DNA of 64,000 bases from positions 30,620,856-30,684,855 of the forward strand of contig NC_064760.1 in assembly GCF_011397635.1 (NCBI RefSeq), in the 5' to 3' direction. The DNA is from Epinephelus fuscoguttatus (Eukaryota > Chordata > Actinopteri > Perciformes > Serranidae). A program made the translations under genes and the position numbers. The notes beneath the pieces are model-generated. The model searched no databases, had not been told where the DNA came from, and worked only from the letters and a program-made list of their open reading frames with translations. Shown here piece after piece: positions 42,192 through 56,817 of the stretch (the stretch's first letter is position 1; the number at the start of each line of letters is the position of its first letter).

Positions 42192-45100
42192 AGTATATTT
42201 TTACTGTACACGCTCATAACTGCAGCTTTGAACAATAGCTGTTTCCTACAGCCCCGCTGCTCTAAATGCTGCTCCTGCACATGTGTGTTTCCTCCTCATT
42301 GACCACACATCAGCCCCTTGATGATCAGCCTGTTAACTAATTGATGCGAAATAGTTCCCTTATGTTCCACCGATCAGCTCCACCTCTCCTCCTCGAGCTG
42401 CTTAGATCACTGATCAACATCAAACACTGATTAAAGATAAAAGAACCATTGTTAATCTTATTACGACCTCAGTCCCCGTTCACTGATTATAATAACTTTA
42501 TTTTATTATGCAGGGCAGTTATGGACATTAGCTGCTGGACTGATATCAGAAGGTAATAAAACCATTGGGAACTAAAGGCCTCTCATTGCTGGGACTGATC
42601 TACAAAACATAATGTAATGCTGTAAAACGCAGCCACAGATTAATACGAGATTTCAGTCTATGTGCATAATGTGGATGTCTGTTTTCTTCTCTTTTATTCT
42701 CATTTTTAACAAATATTTGATCAGTAGGTGATCCATATTGTTCAGTTCGAAGCACTGTTTTATTTACAGTGTAGTCAGCTCTTATTTATAGTCTCTGCAG
42801 CATGGGGCAGCCTCAAATTCTTTCACACCAGACACATTTCACCACCCACTTACCATGAGGTTTGACAAAAAAAGAAACACATTTAATATGACGGATAGTC
42901 CCATAATTTAACAATCAAATAGCGCATCCTCACAAATTATGTGCAGAATTTGATGTCATAGCATAGGTAGAGGCATATAGAGAGTACACATGGGTTGATG
43001 GAGGGGATGTATTTGTGGCTGCAGGGTGGGTCGGAGCTGCCACCAGCTCAGGTTACTGATGCCACTGCAGGTTAGAGGAGAGACAAAGTCAAGGCTCAGG
43101 AAGCAGAGTCTCATTCTCACAATTTCTCCTGCTGCTTTCCTCAATTTTTTTTCCTTTCGTCATTTAAATATGGCAGAGCATGATCATTTGCTCCGCTCCC
43201 GCTCTTACAGATGATTCCTTGTCACTGCTAAACACACAGGCACCGGTTGAGAGCGAGGAGAAGTGAAGTGGGGGTGGGAGTGGGTGTGATGGATATCTTT
43301 GTTTGATGTGTGCACTGAGATGAGAAAACAGTAGGGGATCTTCCCTTTTCCAGCGTCTCACTCTTTCACTCTGTGTCATTCATTTGATCAAGAAAAAGTG
43401 GGCGAGAGTTACCCAGGGTGTAAAATGTGGCTCCTTAAAGCGAAGCACTGTCTGGTCTGTGGCCCATCTGCGCTTTTCAAACAAGGAACGTCTACTTTTG
43501 TTATTTTTTTTATTGCTGTAATTTATGACTGATCGTCACACCTCGTATACCATGAATGTGTGTGTGTGTGTGCCCATTCACTGGTTTTCTCCTTGTATTC
43601 TAAGTGGTATGAAGTCAGTCTGAAGCCAAAGATCATACAGGCTGGTGTCTGGGTCTATCATCCGTCCTCGTAAATTTAGCAAAGTGCACATGTTCCATCA
43701 GGCCCATTCTGCTCAGACCACACACACACACACACACACACAGTCACACATACACACATAGGTCCCTGATGAGTGGCGGCGAGCTGGTAGGGATTTCCCT
43801 CAGGCCGTGCTTGCCCACAGCAGCAGGACACTTTAATGATGTCACATTTTAATGATGTCACTCACGCTGACCTTTGGTTTGCACCAATCCCACGCCCCAG
43901 TGGGTCTGTGGGCGGCTACATTGACCGCGTTACGTGCACACACTGTGCTGGTCATCCATGGTTGGAAATTTAAAAAAGTCAACCTCAATGCAAAGTTTCC
44001 AGGAACATCTCTGTTGTCTAGATGAAAGAAAATTGCTTTACAGTCTGATTTGCATTTGCCAGCCGCCTGCGGATGACACATCGCTAATGGTGATAGAATG
44101 GATGGTGTGTGTCTCACTGCAGCTGTGCACATCAGTGTGTGTTGAGTCAATGGACTGTTACGCTCCTACAACATGGGTCTCAGTTAATTTTCATAATCTA
44201 CACCTTGGATGTTCCTATAATGGATGAAATTGTCAAATAGCAGAAAACCACTTGGGGTGTAAAAATGTAAATACCTTCCTCGCTGTGAGGCAGGACCTAA
44301 CCTATTGTCTGCGCTGGTATTGATTTCTGCTCCTTTACAATTTAGCTACCGGAACAATGACCTAAAGATCTATTGGTAGGACATGTAATCCTTTCCACCT
44401 TCTCTCCCCTGCCCCCTCTTTCCTCTCATTCTCTCTCTTCCTGCCTTGCTGCTGATATGTCTGTGTGATGCGAGTACAAGCTTGTGTGTGATGTGACCCC
44501 TCCAGACCTGCTGAATACTGATGCAGTCCCTGTAACAGAGAGCTCGCAGCCTTTATTGCAGCTGCTGATGAGAGCAGAGCACCGCCTATGGTTGCCTGTG
44601 CCAAGGCAAACGGCCCGGGGCCACACTTTAGGACCCCGGCATAAAAAGACTTAGCCCACCATACCCTCAGGTCCCATCCATTATTCACTATGAAACACTC
44701 AAAACGCCGAACCCCTCCTCAGCACGTAGCGCACGAAAGATAATGTCCATGTGTGTGTATGGGGGTTGGTGTGGGGGGCGGCGGGTGCTTAATGGCAAGC
44801 TGTGAAGTTGGGGCGAGTCACACTCCTTATTCAGCAGCTGCTTTCATCCGCTGATTAGCTTCTTATTAAGTCTGCAGCTCCATGAAAATTTAATGAGAAT
44901 TTATTAAAGAATACCCGTGGTGTTGCTACTGTAGGAAGATTACAAAAAAATATCCTACTTCTCATATGACTTCCTGGTCATTTGAGGTGCCGCCGTGATA
45001 GATGTACTGTACGTGAGTCATTCGGTGCACTGCTAGCCTGCAGGCTAAGCAGTGTTTGACCTTTCTGGACTTTATAATGGGATACATTTGTAAGTTTTGA

Positions 45101-47507
45101 TAGCTAATTCCTGTGTCCTGTCGAGGAAGCCTGCGTCACTCGGAATCTTTCATGTTTTTGTGATAAGGTCACTGTAGATACAGGATTTCAGTCTGTGCAG
45201 CAGCAATCTAATCTTTGATTCACTCCAGCCTTGAAAACGGGGAGATGAAAGGGATTGCACCAAAGCAACACAGACAGATAGAGAGGGAGAGACAGCTTTT
45301 GTTTTGGTGGTGGATTATAATTCTATGCACCCCCGCTTCCCCCACCATCCCCCTCCTACATCTTCAATTTCTAAGAGAATACCAAATAACAAGCATATGA
45401 AATGATCTCAGTATCCCTCTTGGTATTCGTGTCGGCGCATGCAAGAATCGATCGCTGATCCTACAGCTTTTCACCACTTCTCCTCCTTTCGCCCCGTCCC
45501 GTGTTGTGTCTGTAGTCAGATGTGTGCCACGTCGACGTGTTAATGAAGTGTGAGAAGTGAAGCAGTAACATGTCTCGCCCATTTCACCCTTCACTCCCCG
45601 GAGTGTGGGGATACAGGAAAGCAAGCGCACACATACATGGGCGTACAAAAGAAAGGGACTACACACACGTACGCACACATTCTGTCTTGTCCTCAAGGGG
45701 CTGATCCTGGAGAAACCAGGTTAATTAGCTTGTTCACTCCAGATCTTACAAAGAGTCATGCTCTTCAGATGAAGAGAGCTGCATTGTGCTCTGTTGCTTT
45801 GTGTGCAGCTAATAAAGCCTAATAAACCCTTAATCATATGACTGGGCACCAGACTAGTAGGTAGCACGGTTTATTCAAAATTTCGATTGATCTCCATTGT
45901 TGCCGTTATCAGCTGCTTATTCAGCACAGAAATAAAGGAATAGACAGGTGTTCAGTCTATCGCTGCAAAATTTCAGTGTTATTGTCCCTGGAGAAAAAAA
46001 AGCAGATTGATAGGTATTGTTGATTATCGCAGAAGGAATGAAAGCAGCGAGTGAAAAGAGAGTGCGAGAATGGACGTGAATTATCCCTCGTCCTGATCCT
46101 TTGACGCAGGCAGCTCAGCACAAGTGCTGTAATCCTCTCCTCTCAACGTCTAACAAAGCATTTACACGACACCATGTTGCTCACATCCCTCCCGCTACCT
46201 GGAATTATTGTACAGCACTTACGCAACTAGCTTTCCATTCAGTCACATTATTTTGGATCTGTCTGTCTTACACAACTTTCCAGTGCCACAGGATCAAGCC
46301 TCAGTTTGTTTGTTTGTTTTTTTCACCCCCTGACAGGATTACATGTTGTCAAGAGGTTAGCCAGGGTTCTCCTATTTTGGTCTTCGCTGCACTCTGTACT
46401 GATGAGGCTCGCTGTACGATCTTTTATTGACCTACTTACCTCCCCAGACTTCCCCCCTCTTTTCTTTTAGTGGCCCTTTCTGTTATGCGTGATAGATGTT
46501 GCATGCTTGGGCATCTATAAATACATTCAATATCCTCTCTCCCCGCCCTGTGTTTCTGGCTCCTCGTGCACGCTTTTTCATTCCAGAATCAATGCATATC
46601 TATGTTTCCATCCAATTGGTGTGAGCCCAGATTCTATATTGCATGCTGTAGGCGGGGTTACTGAGGTTCAGACTAGGGAATAGAAACAGATAAGAGCCTG
46701 TGTTATTTCGGTCATATGTACGCCGTTACACACACACACATCACAGCAGCAGGCCAACAGGCTTGTCTGTGTTATTACTGGTGATTGATGTGTGTTATCT
46801 CGAGCATCCATCTGATGCATCACGAAGCGTTGACCTGTCTGCGTCAGACCTGGCTGGCCACAGGATTTATGGGCTTCATCTGGTTATGGTCTGCTGATGA
46901 AGCTGTGTGTGTGTGAGAGCGAGAGAGAGAGTGTAAGTACACATTTGATCAGCCTGCTGCTAATTCCAGTCCACCTTGAACCTGCTGACGCTCACGTAAT
47001 AAAAATCTGATCTGATGCAAGCGGAAATCATGACACAGACCCCGCCCACCGGCATCTCCACCTGCCAATCAGTTTGTTCCCTATAATGAAAGTTTATCAG
47101 AAAACACCGCTCAAACATGGCCCTGTAACTGGCTGAGGTTGAGTAGATTGCCTGTTTCTGGCTTGAATACATTTGCATGAGGAAAATCTAATTTAGGGAG
47201 GCATTCCATCACGTTAGAAAGAGTTTCAGCTTCACTGGCTTTTTCCCGATTCTTCATTCTGCGAGATGATTGAAGGATGTATCCGTGTGTAAACTCGTTA
47301 AATGGCACCCATCAATTACTGTTTCTCCTCGGTGACTTAATGGGTTGATGATGAGGAGAGAGAAGAGAGAGGGGGGAGACAGAAAAAAAGTGTGGAGGAC
47401 AAAATGGGAGAGAGAGAAAAGCTTTGATTCAAGAATGCTGACTGCTAAGCCGATTCCATTCGATTCACACCAGTGGCTTTGGCCTGATGGTGTTGGGGAA
47501 GACACCA

Positions 47508-47563
<56 letters not shown>

Positions 47564-48082
47564 CAGAGTGTGTGTGATGCAGAAAATACAGAGAGATAAA
47601 TCCAGTGTCTGTTTTTTGCATGCATTTGCGAGGGTGTGTCAGTGGGGTACTCCCAGGCTGTAATTAGGTCAGAGTGTGTCTTGTCTGTGCAACATTAATT
47701 AGTTTATAGATTCAAATATGATTAGGATCCACACCCCCACGCTGCCACCAATGCTCCCTCACGTCATTATTAACACATGGCCATAAGAATCCCTCTGGGG
47801 TCATCGCTGAATGTAGCTTTCTCATCGACAATTAAACGAAACAAGGGGAGGACACGCGCACACATACATTGGAAGACATGACGCTTAGTCATTCCCACCA
47901 TGCACAGCAGCTTTATGTGAAGAGATGAGCCCGTCTACAGGGACTCCATTGTCTGAAGTTGTGTGCTGCATTGAACTGCACACACTCGCCCCAGATGCAG
48001 TAGCAGGTTTTCACTCTATTGCAGCACTCGCTCTGTCTGCTGAATTACAGCTAGCATCAGCAACTAAGTCTGAGAGCTATTG

Positions 48083-48120
<38 letters not shown>

Positions 48121-48975
48121 CCCTCTGACTGCCGCTAGAGATGGAAACGGTCTCCATAGCAACATTCCCCTCTCCTGTTCAGCGCTCCGCCAGTAGCAGG
48201 TCCACAGAGGGCGTGGGGGGTACAAAACAACAAGCTCTCTTTTTCTCTCCCTCTCTCTCTAATATTATTGTCACTGTTAAACAGGGGGCTAGCCTCTGCT
48301 GTGGTGTGTGTCCGTGTGTGTGTGTGTGTGTGTGTGTGACAGATATTATGCTGTGCCTTTTTAGCTTGGGGCTGTATAATAATTACAGTCACCATTAGCC
48401 TCTCCTAAATCCAGGCAGATGTATGTCTTTGAGGAGGAGAGGAAAAGCTACCTTAAGGGTAGGTGTCTGTTATTTACTTTTGGTCAAACTGTAGCTATGC
48501 AGAGACACTGAGAAATGTTGGCGACGGCTTGTGAATATATTTATATTTTTGCTATTCTGTTGATGCACTGCATAAGATTGGAAGTTAAAAAGTGTGCCAC
48601 ACATATCGGCAGCAAAGAGCTCTTGCTTTATTTAAAGGTTTATGATTGTGTTTTTTAATGAAGGAGCAGGAGAGTCACTGAGCAGCACGGGGTCTTGCAG
48701 CCGGGAGGAGAGGTGAATGGGATTATTAGTGTGGCGACAGCGTCCTTTAAAAAGCAGGAGTGCCATTAAATGACACAGATTGACTCACTTCAGTCAGACG
48801 AGGGGCTGAATTAGTTGATATCATGCGGTGACTCACTCAGTGGCTTCTCCTAACCCATATTTCACCAAACTAGGGTATCTGTGCCGAAGAGTCCTCTGTG
48901 AGTTCCTCACGAGATTCCCCTTCCCTTCCCCTGACATGTTTTCTAGAAGTCACTCTACCAGATCTTATGGAAAGG

Positions 48976-49010
<35 letters not shown>

Positions 49011-52000
49011 GACTGATACCTTGACAGCTTTGTGTACGTCCACACTGACATTTTCTCCCCCTCTCTGCTCTGCTTCCTGTGTTGCAGCTGACATTATCTC
49101 AACGGTTGAGTTTAACTCATCGGGGGAGCTGTTGGCCACCGGGGATAAAGGAGGCAGAGTGGTTGTCTTCCAGAGGGAGCAGGAGGTAGGAAATGCCAAC
49201 AATGCAACACTAATTATGCTTGCCCTTCTGCCGAGAGCATTTGACAGCCTTGAAACATTAAAGTCGCATTGTTTGCTTTTAGATAAGTAGTCAGTCAAGG
49301 GTTTCATTGGAAAGGATTGTTAGCTGGAAATTCAACAGTAAATATCTTAAAACCACAAATAATAAACATCTCTTTGACCGCTAAGAAGCTTTGGTGGAGC
49401 CATCATTATAAACTCATGTTACATGGAGAAGCATTGTTTAAAACCACCAAAATTTATTCTGAATTCCAGTTACGATGTCAAGGTTTCCAGTGATACTAAA
49501 AACTTGTATGCATGTCTAGATTTTTACATTTCATGTAATGGAGCAGCCATAAATATGTAGCACGATGAGAATGTTGATTCAATGTAAATGTGCCATATAA
49601 TGTAGCTGCTATGGAGTGCTAGAACAAGCAAATAATAAAACAAACTAGGAGAGCACCCAGAGCTCTGCCAAGGCCAATAGTCCAGTCCTCTATGATATGC
49701 AAATCTGCAAGCACAAACACTGTATATGGATGTATGGATATATTTCCAAACTATATGACTGTACCTAGCTGAAGCCTCATTATTAGCTGTTCATGTATTA
49801 TTTGCTTTTAAATTGGAAATATTTCACATGCTTAACATGCATTTATTTAAATCAGAAAACACTGAATTATCATGCATATGTATGATCATATATATATGTG
49901 ATCAGCATATGTGATCACAAGGAAGACATTTTACTTGAGTCAAATTTAAATTCACATTTAGAAAGAAAACCTTATAACCCAAACCAGTATGATTTAGTAA
50001 CTTAATCATTTACACACATGGTGTTACAACTGTACTGGTTCTTGCATAAAACCACTGTGCCCAAATGTTCCATACCATCTGTTGCTACATGAAGTTTGAG
50101 TAACTCTATGTGTAGGCTATCCTAGAGGATCACTGGTACCTGTGAATATGGATTATAAAATGGAGTCATCGTATTTCTACAATTTACTCCCATCTACTGG
50201 ACTTTAAAGTCTCCATGAAATGAAAAATATGATTTTATCTCTTGTTATATGCCTAATATATGTTAAAAAAAGTATCTGAATATTTTTACATCAACATGCC
50301 TGTCTTTTCTCGTTCTGTGAAACCAGGTAAAATGATTTGTTTGATGATGCATCCTCCTCAGTGGGGTTTGCAAAAATGAATCCAATCAAATAAGGCTTTG
50401 GGTGACTAGCTGGCAACGAAGGTCATGTAAAACCACACCTCACTGTCTGTGGGTTGCAGTCGCTAGCTAACAGAGCAAGAGAGATGTGTGTTTGGATATC
50501 AGTGGGCTAAAGCTTTTTTGTCATATCCAAAACAATGTGGTGGAGGAATAATCATTCATCTCTCCCTTGTCCTCCTCCTTACCAAGGGACGTATGTGTGG
50601 AGCCAACAGTCCGCTCAACAGCAGACTCCACTGTTGCTCTGTATCACGCCACACACTCGTTGTAGCGGTCCAATTAAATAAGAAGGATTTGTTTTAAATC
50701 CCTCTTGTAATTGTGTACTGACATACGTCACAGTACAGAAGTTAAAAACGCTCTAACGTAACAATGTATGGCATTTATTCTGCCAAGGCCAAATGTCTTG
50801 TCTCGCAATGTTAATGACAGTGAAAAATAATTTGTGTACTCGCCCCATGATTTGGATCCACTCCAAGAGTTAAGCCATTATGTTTATCAGGCCCATGTTG
50901 CACCCTTCCACCATGTTTCATCAAATTGGGCCAGTAGTTTCTCAGTAAACCTGCCAACAGACAAACTAAAAAACAAACAAAATGGGCTGAAAACATAACC
51001 TCCTTGATAAAAGTCACAAACATATATATACTGTATACACACACACACACGTGTAATGTTGTGAAACAGTGTAGAAAACAGGACTAAGGTTTTCTGTCCA
51101 CATTACAGTTTTCTTTGGCAGAAAAGTGTTGGCAGGGTGCAGGAGAACACTTCATCTGGGAGTCTTCCTTAATGACGTGCTACACATCGGTTTTGTTTCT
51201 ATGACAACAATATCAAAGATCTAGAGTAACTAGGCAACTAACATAACATCATGTTAACAGATGGTTTACTACACTTTTAACAATATGCTTACAACACGTA
51301 TGGTCAAAGAAGAGCAACACTCACCAGCATCATTTAGTGTCTAGCCGATCTGCTCCCACACCTTTGTTGTGATAGATTCTTACTGACGTATCATACAGCT
51401 CGGGATACACAATAGCTGAAGGAGCAGCAGTGACGACACCAGCGCCCTTGTGAAAAGTTCCAAGGTTTTCAACCAGAAGCATACAAAAGGGCTGCACAAA
51501 TATGCTCTGAAAAAAAGACACTGGGTGCAGCTCTTTTTCTCTAGGCGGTGGCATGCTCTCTCCTCATTGGGAACAATTGAAAAAAGGCTGGAGCTTTGAA
51601 AAAAAAAAAGACCATTTGACCATTTGTCTCTAAAATACTCACAGCATATTTCGTTTATTTGTGACCAAAACTCTGTTGTTCTTGCATGCCTCCATGGTGA
51701 ATGAAGAAAAGGAGAACATTCCTCATTTATTGAAGTAAATGGAGCCATGATCAACAACAGCAAAACTACATCAAAACAAACACTCACACAACTCGCACAG
51801 TATAATCCAAGTCTATTTTATCCAGTTGTATGCTCAGATCTTCCACAAAACTAAAACATTACGATCTAAAACAAGTCAGTTCAAACAGTCTTTTGCACGG
51901 CCGAGTCGTGTGTCTGGGCCTGCATGTTGTTTAAACTCTGCTCAGAGCAAATTAAGCAAAACTTTGCTTAAAGACTTTGCTAATACACTGTTTGTTGCTT

Positions 52001-55000
52001 AGAGGTTGTAATGTTTCCCAAGATGAAATGTAATGGGGTCAAAGTCATGCCATTACCATGGCTAAAGTATTTTTCTCACTATGAAGCTACTTAAGGGAAA
52101 GTTTAAGATGACTAAAATTTGAATTTACACCAGCAAACGTTGGACACCTTGTTAAGGGCTTTAACTCTGTTGTGGGAGCCAGTATTTAATCTTGTGGCGT
52201 TAACAGCAAACAGATCAATCCCTCACTATGTTTTTCCTCCTGCAGAGTAAGAGCCAGCCCCAACGTCGAGGGGAGTACAATGTTTACAGCACATTCCAGA
52301 GCCACGAGCCCGAGTTTGACTACCTGAAGAGTTTGGAGATTGAGGAGAAGATCAACAAGATCAAATGGCTTCCTCAGCAGAACGCCGCCTACTTTCTGCT
52401 CTCCACCAACGGTCAGTTAGTAAGCTAAGGCAATCGTGGTATTGTTGGAGCAACACAAGTGGCGAAATGGTCAAAGAAACCATTAATCAGTCATGAGAGT
52501 GTTTTTACATGTGGGCAGAGTGTTGTTGTTACTCACTAACAGTGTCAGCTGAAGGCATGATTCATCCCTCACTTTGCAGAATGGTTAGATATACAGTACA
52601 GCTGATGTAAGAGATGTTATTAATATCACAAGAAAATGTCTCTTTGACTGTTTGTGTGAATGTATTGGTGTTGCGCTCGGCTGAGCAAGTGCCACCAGAC
52701 GCGTTTCAGATTGAGAACTTCATGCATGGCTGCAACAGCAGGAGCAGACACACATATCAAAGCATGTGACACCACACACCGCACATGCATGCTAGCTCAA
52801 AGAGACGCACACACACATCAGCGGCGAGACGTCTTGCAGATTGTGAGCTTCATGCATGGCTGCTACAGAAGTGCTAGCGGTGGCTGGAGCAGATGGCGGA
52901 GGGTCCTGTGGCGATGGCCTCGCTGCTCTGACACCAATATTCACAGCGGAAATTAAAATAGAGAGAAAAAAACAACCTGACTGCTGCCGCCATCCCCCTC
53001 ACTAGACTGAGACGATGGGATGTAACTGGTGTTTGTGTGATGGAGAATTGAAAAGCGCCCAGATGGCTTTTTCAGGGGGAGCGTATACTGCAGCCGGGAA
53101 ATGTAGTCAACATGTAGATTGATATCAGTGACATCAGAATGTACACAGGAACTGCCATTCATCATTCTCGCTGGCTCCTGCCCAGCTACATGCCAGATTG
53201 GCTGCCCAACCCCCCGCATCCATCTTGTATCTGAGATTCACTGTAGTGAGCCTTGATCTAACTGTATGTTGTGTTCGTGTGTGTCCGTTTGTGTGTGTGT
53301 TTGTGTGATGTATCCATCCCAGACAAGACGGTGAAGCTGTGGAAAATCAGCGAAAGAGACAAGCGTCCGGAGGGCTACAACCTGAAGGATGACGATGGAC
53401 GGATCAGAGACCCGTCGACCATCACCACGCTACGGGTGAGGGGGTCACAGAAAACTGTCAGGTCTAACACAACCCAAAATGTCACAAGGAGTCAGGTCAA
53501 CGGCTGGTGTGTTAAAATTTCAGTTTGACTCAAAGTCAACAGCAGGTTGTGATCTGAAGACAAAAAAATTCCACCTTTGTCTTGAATTAAAACAAAAACA
53601 AAACATTTCAAGCTGCAGCCAGATGGCCTCTTGAAGCTTGAGCCAACAGCTAGTTAGCTTAGCTTAGCATTACCACAAAAAAACAGGGAAACAGCTAGTG
53701 TTGCCCCATCCAAGCTAACTAAATCGGCCTACCAGCACCTCTAAAAGCTCACAAATAAACATGTTACATTCTACAAAGGCAACTTGGAATTCTTAAACTT
53801 TGTTCTTTGGACAATTTAAACAGACATTTAAACTGAGGCGCCCCCTTAATTTGAATTTCCAACTGGGAAAGTCAGACCTACCCCAACCTCAAAATCCAAG
53901 ATGGCTGCTCTGTGCATCATCATTAAGGAAAGCTGTAGTAATACACACTTTATTAGCACTTCTGTCTTATTAGTGTCTCATTAAAAACAGTCGTACACAC
54001 AGTCTGTCCAACTTCTATCTGTGGACATGTTGCTACAGGTTTGGTATGCGCATAATACAGCGTAATGCGTTGTTATCAACTGGTATTGCTAACAAAAGCT
54101 AACCTGGCTAGAATTGGTAATGCTAACAACATCTTGGTTTTCTGACTTGTTGTACTGGAACGCAGTCAACTCCAGTGTGACGTTATTCCCAGCTCCAACC
54201 CCCAGCTTCCATTAAAAGTAAGTTACCTTTGGACTAGGGCTACATGATAGTAGGAAAATATGCAACATTGATAATGATATACACTTGCGAAATTGCAATA
54301 AAAAGATGTTAAAGTGAACATCAGTTCTGCATTTGCTGCTTTCAGTATGCTGCTGAAATACAACACATATCTTGCTGAATTAAAAAAGTCAAAGGAAAAA
54401 TTTCCCAGCACTCTTTTATTGAACATTGAACTAAACACAAAAGGCACCACTAAAAAACATGAGTCATAGTTTCATAATAAAGTGCAGTTTTTACTGATAC
54501 TCTTTCAACTCCCTGAGATCCCTGAGTGCATATTACAGTGTTTCAAAATGTGTTTATCACCCAGGTTGCGATAAAAAATACTGCATATTATGCAGCCCAG
54601 CTAAGCCAAGATAACTGACTGCTGGTGGTAGGTTTATAATGAACTTACAGATATGAGAATGGTGTCACTCTTCTCATCTAAATTTTGGCAAAAAAGAAAA
54701 TAAGGGCCTTTTCCAAAATGTTCAACTATTTCTTAAAAACAATTCAGCAGTTCAGGAAGTTTTTGGATGGATGTCCCTCTAGAAAGGCATGTTGATGGTA
54801 GACTTTTCCCAGGTGACATTTTGACTCATCATAGTGGCAAAAGCACTAATATTGTTACTAATAACAATAGCAATGGCTCCGTCCCAGTAAGAAGTGACAG
54901 TTTGACAGTCAACCAGCATGAACAATACCAGAAGCTAAATAGGTTTTCATTCATTTTATAATTAACACCTGTGCTTTTCCTGTTCTGGAGGTAGTTGTGA

Positions 55001-56341
55001 GTAGTCTGAAGTCTGAATATGTACAGTCCAGATAAGCTGATTAAATCAAAATTTAGCATTCAGTCAGGATGCTATGATAGCCTTTAATCCATCATAAACT
55101 TCTTAGCAGGGCGTGCTGTATGTCTGCACTGTATCAAAGCAGACACAGTAATATATGCTCACTTTCAGTTCTGATAAATGACACACACACAGTCGTTGGA
55201 CAATTTGGAATTGAATCTAGCAGAAGAAAGTGAGAATGAGTGATCGATATGTGCGCTGAGGTGAAGACCATGAAGGGATCATCCTCTCTGCCTGTCCCCG
55301 CTCCCCCCCCCACCTCTTATTCTTATCACTCCACTACCTCTTTAATTTTCACACAAAGCAGTCAGGCACATAGGACAGTGTGTGTGTGTGTGTGTGTGTG
55401 TACGTGTGTGTCTGCCATAGTAGATTAGTGCTGTGTTCAGCGTGTCTGTCCCTCTTTGTCTGGCTGGCCAGGGGATCATAGCAACCTGGAGGACAGGCCG
55501 GGACTGTGGCAATCCTGTTTAGAGGCTGTGAAATCTGCGCATGGGGGGGGGGGGGGGGGGAAAAAGCACAGGAGGAAAGGGAAGAGCTTAGAAAAATCAT
55601 ACCAAAATGTAGCCAAAAATAATCAAACAACGCACGCTCTTTATTGTATCATGAGAAGTCTATGATTCAGTACGTCCTAAAAACAAAAAATATGTACTTT
55701 ATGTGTTTTATTTGATTTCTATTGGTTTATATTGTTATAACGTAAAATATTTCATGTTATAATGTGGTTACTTATAACGTTACAATGTAAAAAATATCTT
55801 GTAAAAACATGAAAAAGAACTTGTTATAACATGAAACTTTTCATGTTGATGTAACTGACTGATCCGTTGTTGTTTTTTCCTGGCGTGGCAGCAATACCCG
55901 TCCGTAGATTTCAGCTATAAAAAGGAAACTGCTTTCAAATTTTGTGCTGTGAAAAGATCAGATTAGTTAGAAATATCTTAATGTAAAATATTCTGTTTTA
56001 CATACTATAAGGAGGAGACTGTGTTAGGTCATTTCAAAGGTGCAGGAGCAAAGCTGAGCCATGTAACTGTCAGTGTTGGGGGTTATGGGTTAATACGGTC
56101 CGTGTCTCTCTGGACAGCCAGTGAAAGACATGGAAATGAAGTGACACCCATGGAGATACAGCAGCCTGCTGGGCTGCCATGTCTCTCTGTCAGTGCCAGC
56201 AACGGACGAGAGAAAAAGGGAAGAAGCAGTCGATTTGTTCTCCTCTCTCGCTCCCCTCCCTTCTCTCTTTGTCTGGGTTTTATCTGGCCAACGGGGGGCT
56301 GCATGCAGACTGGAGCTGGGTGTCTTTGAAGCCCGAGCAGC

Positions 56342-56391
<50 letters not shown>

Positions 56392-56498
56392 CTCGTCTTA
56401 ATTCTGCAGAGTTCAGTTATCATTCCTCAGCAGGGCCGAGTGATGCCCTCGGGCCATTTCTCTTTCCACCTCCTTCGCTTTCTCTTTTTTCTCGCCTT

Positions 56499-56558
<60 letters not shown>

Positions 56559-56780
56559 AGCGAGCAGGAGTGACTTCTTCAGCACTTACATGAGAGAAAG
56601 ACAGAGAGCGATGGAGGGAGGCGTGATCTCAGAGTAGCTGTGTAGCTAACAGATATTCACCGTCTGATTGAACCTGCGCATCAAACAGCCCCTGAGCCCC
56701 TCAGTCACTGTTGCTGTTTCATTAAGATTTGTGGAGTAAATGTCACACGAACCCCTGGAGTCATCTGGTTTCTCTCTCAC

Positions 56781-56817
<37 letters not shown>

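Larger units (their letters stand above)
41474..49087. other. ppp2r2b intron between B-beta-1 exon and exon 2
   Basis: 7.6 kb, unusually poor in recognisable transposons. It contains dinucleotide tracts (42101-42184 TC/CA; 43720-43741 CA; 47510-47562 TG; 48084-48113 CA; 48314-48338 TG), an exact RFX X-box at 48150-48163 and a (CTTT)n tract just before exon 2. No additional first exon was recognised. Confidence 0.6.

Noticed and set aside
51380..51787. 135-codon minus-strand open frame in intron 2
   Set aside because: No family features; it overlaps sequence that looks repetitive. It could be a decayed transposon frame, but I cannot support a gene.
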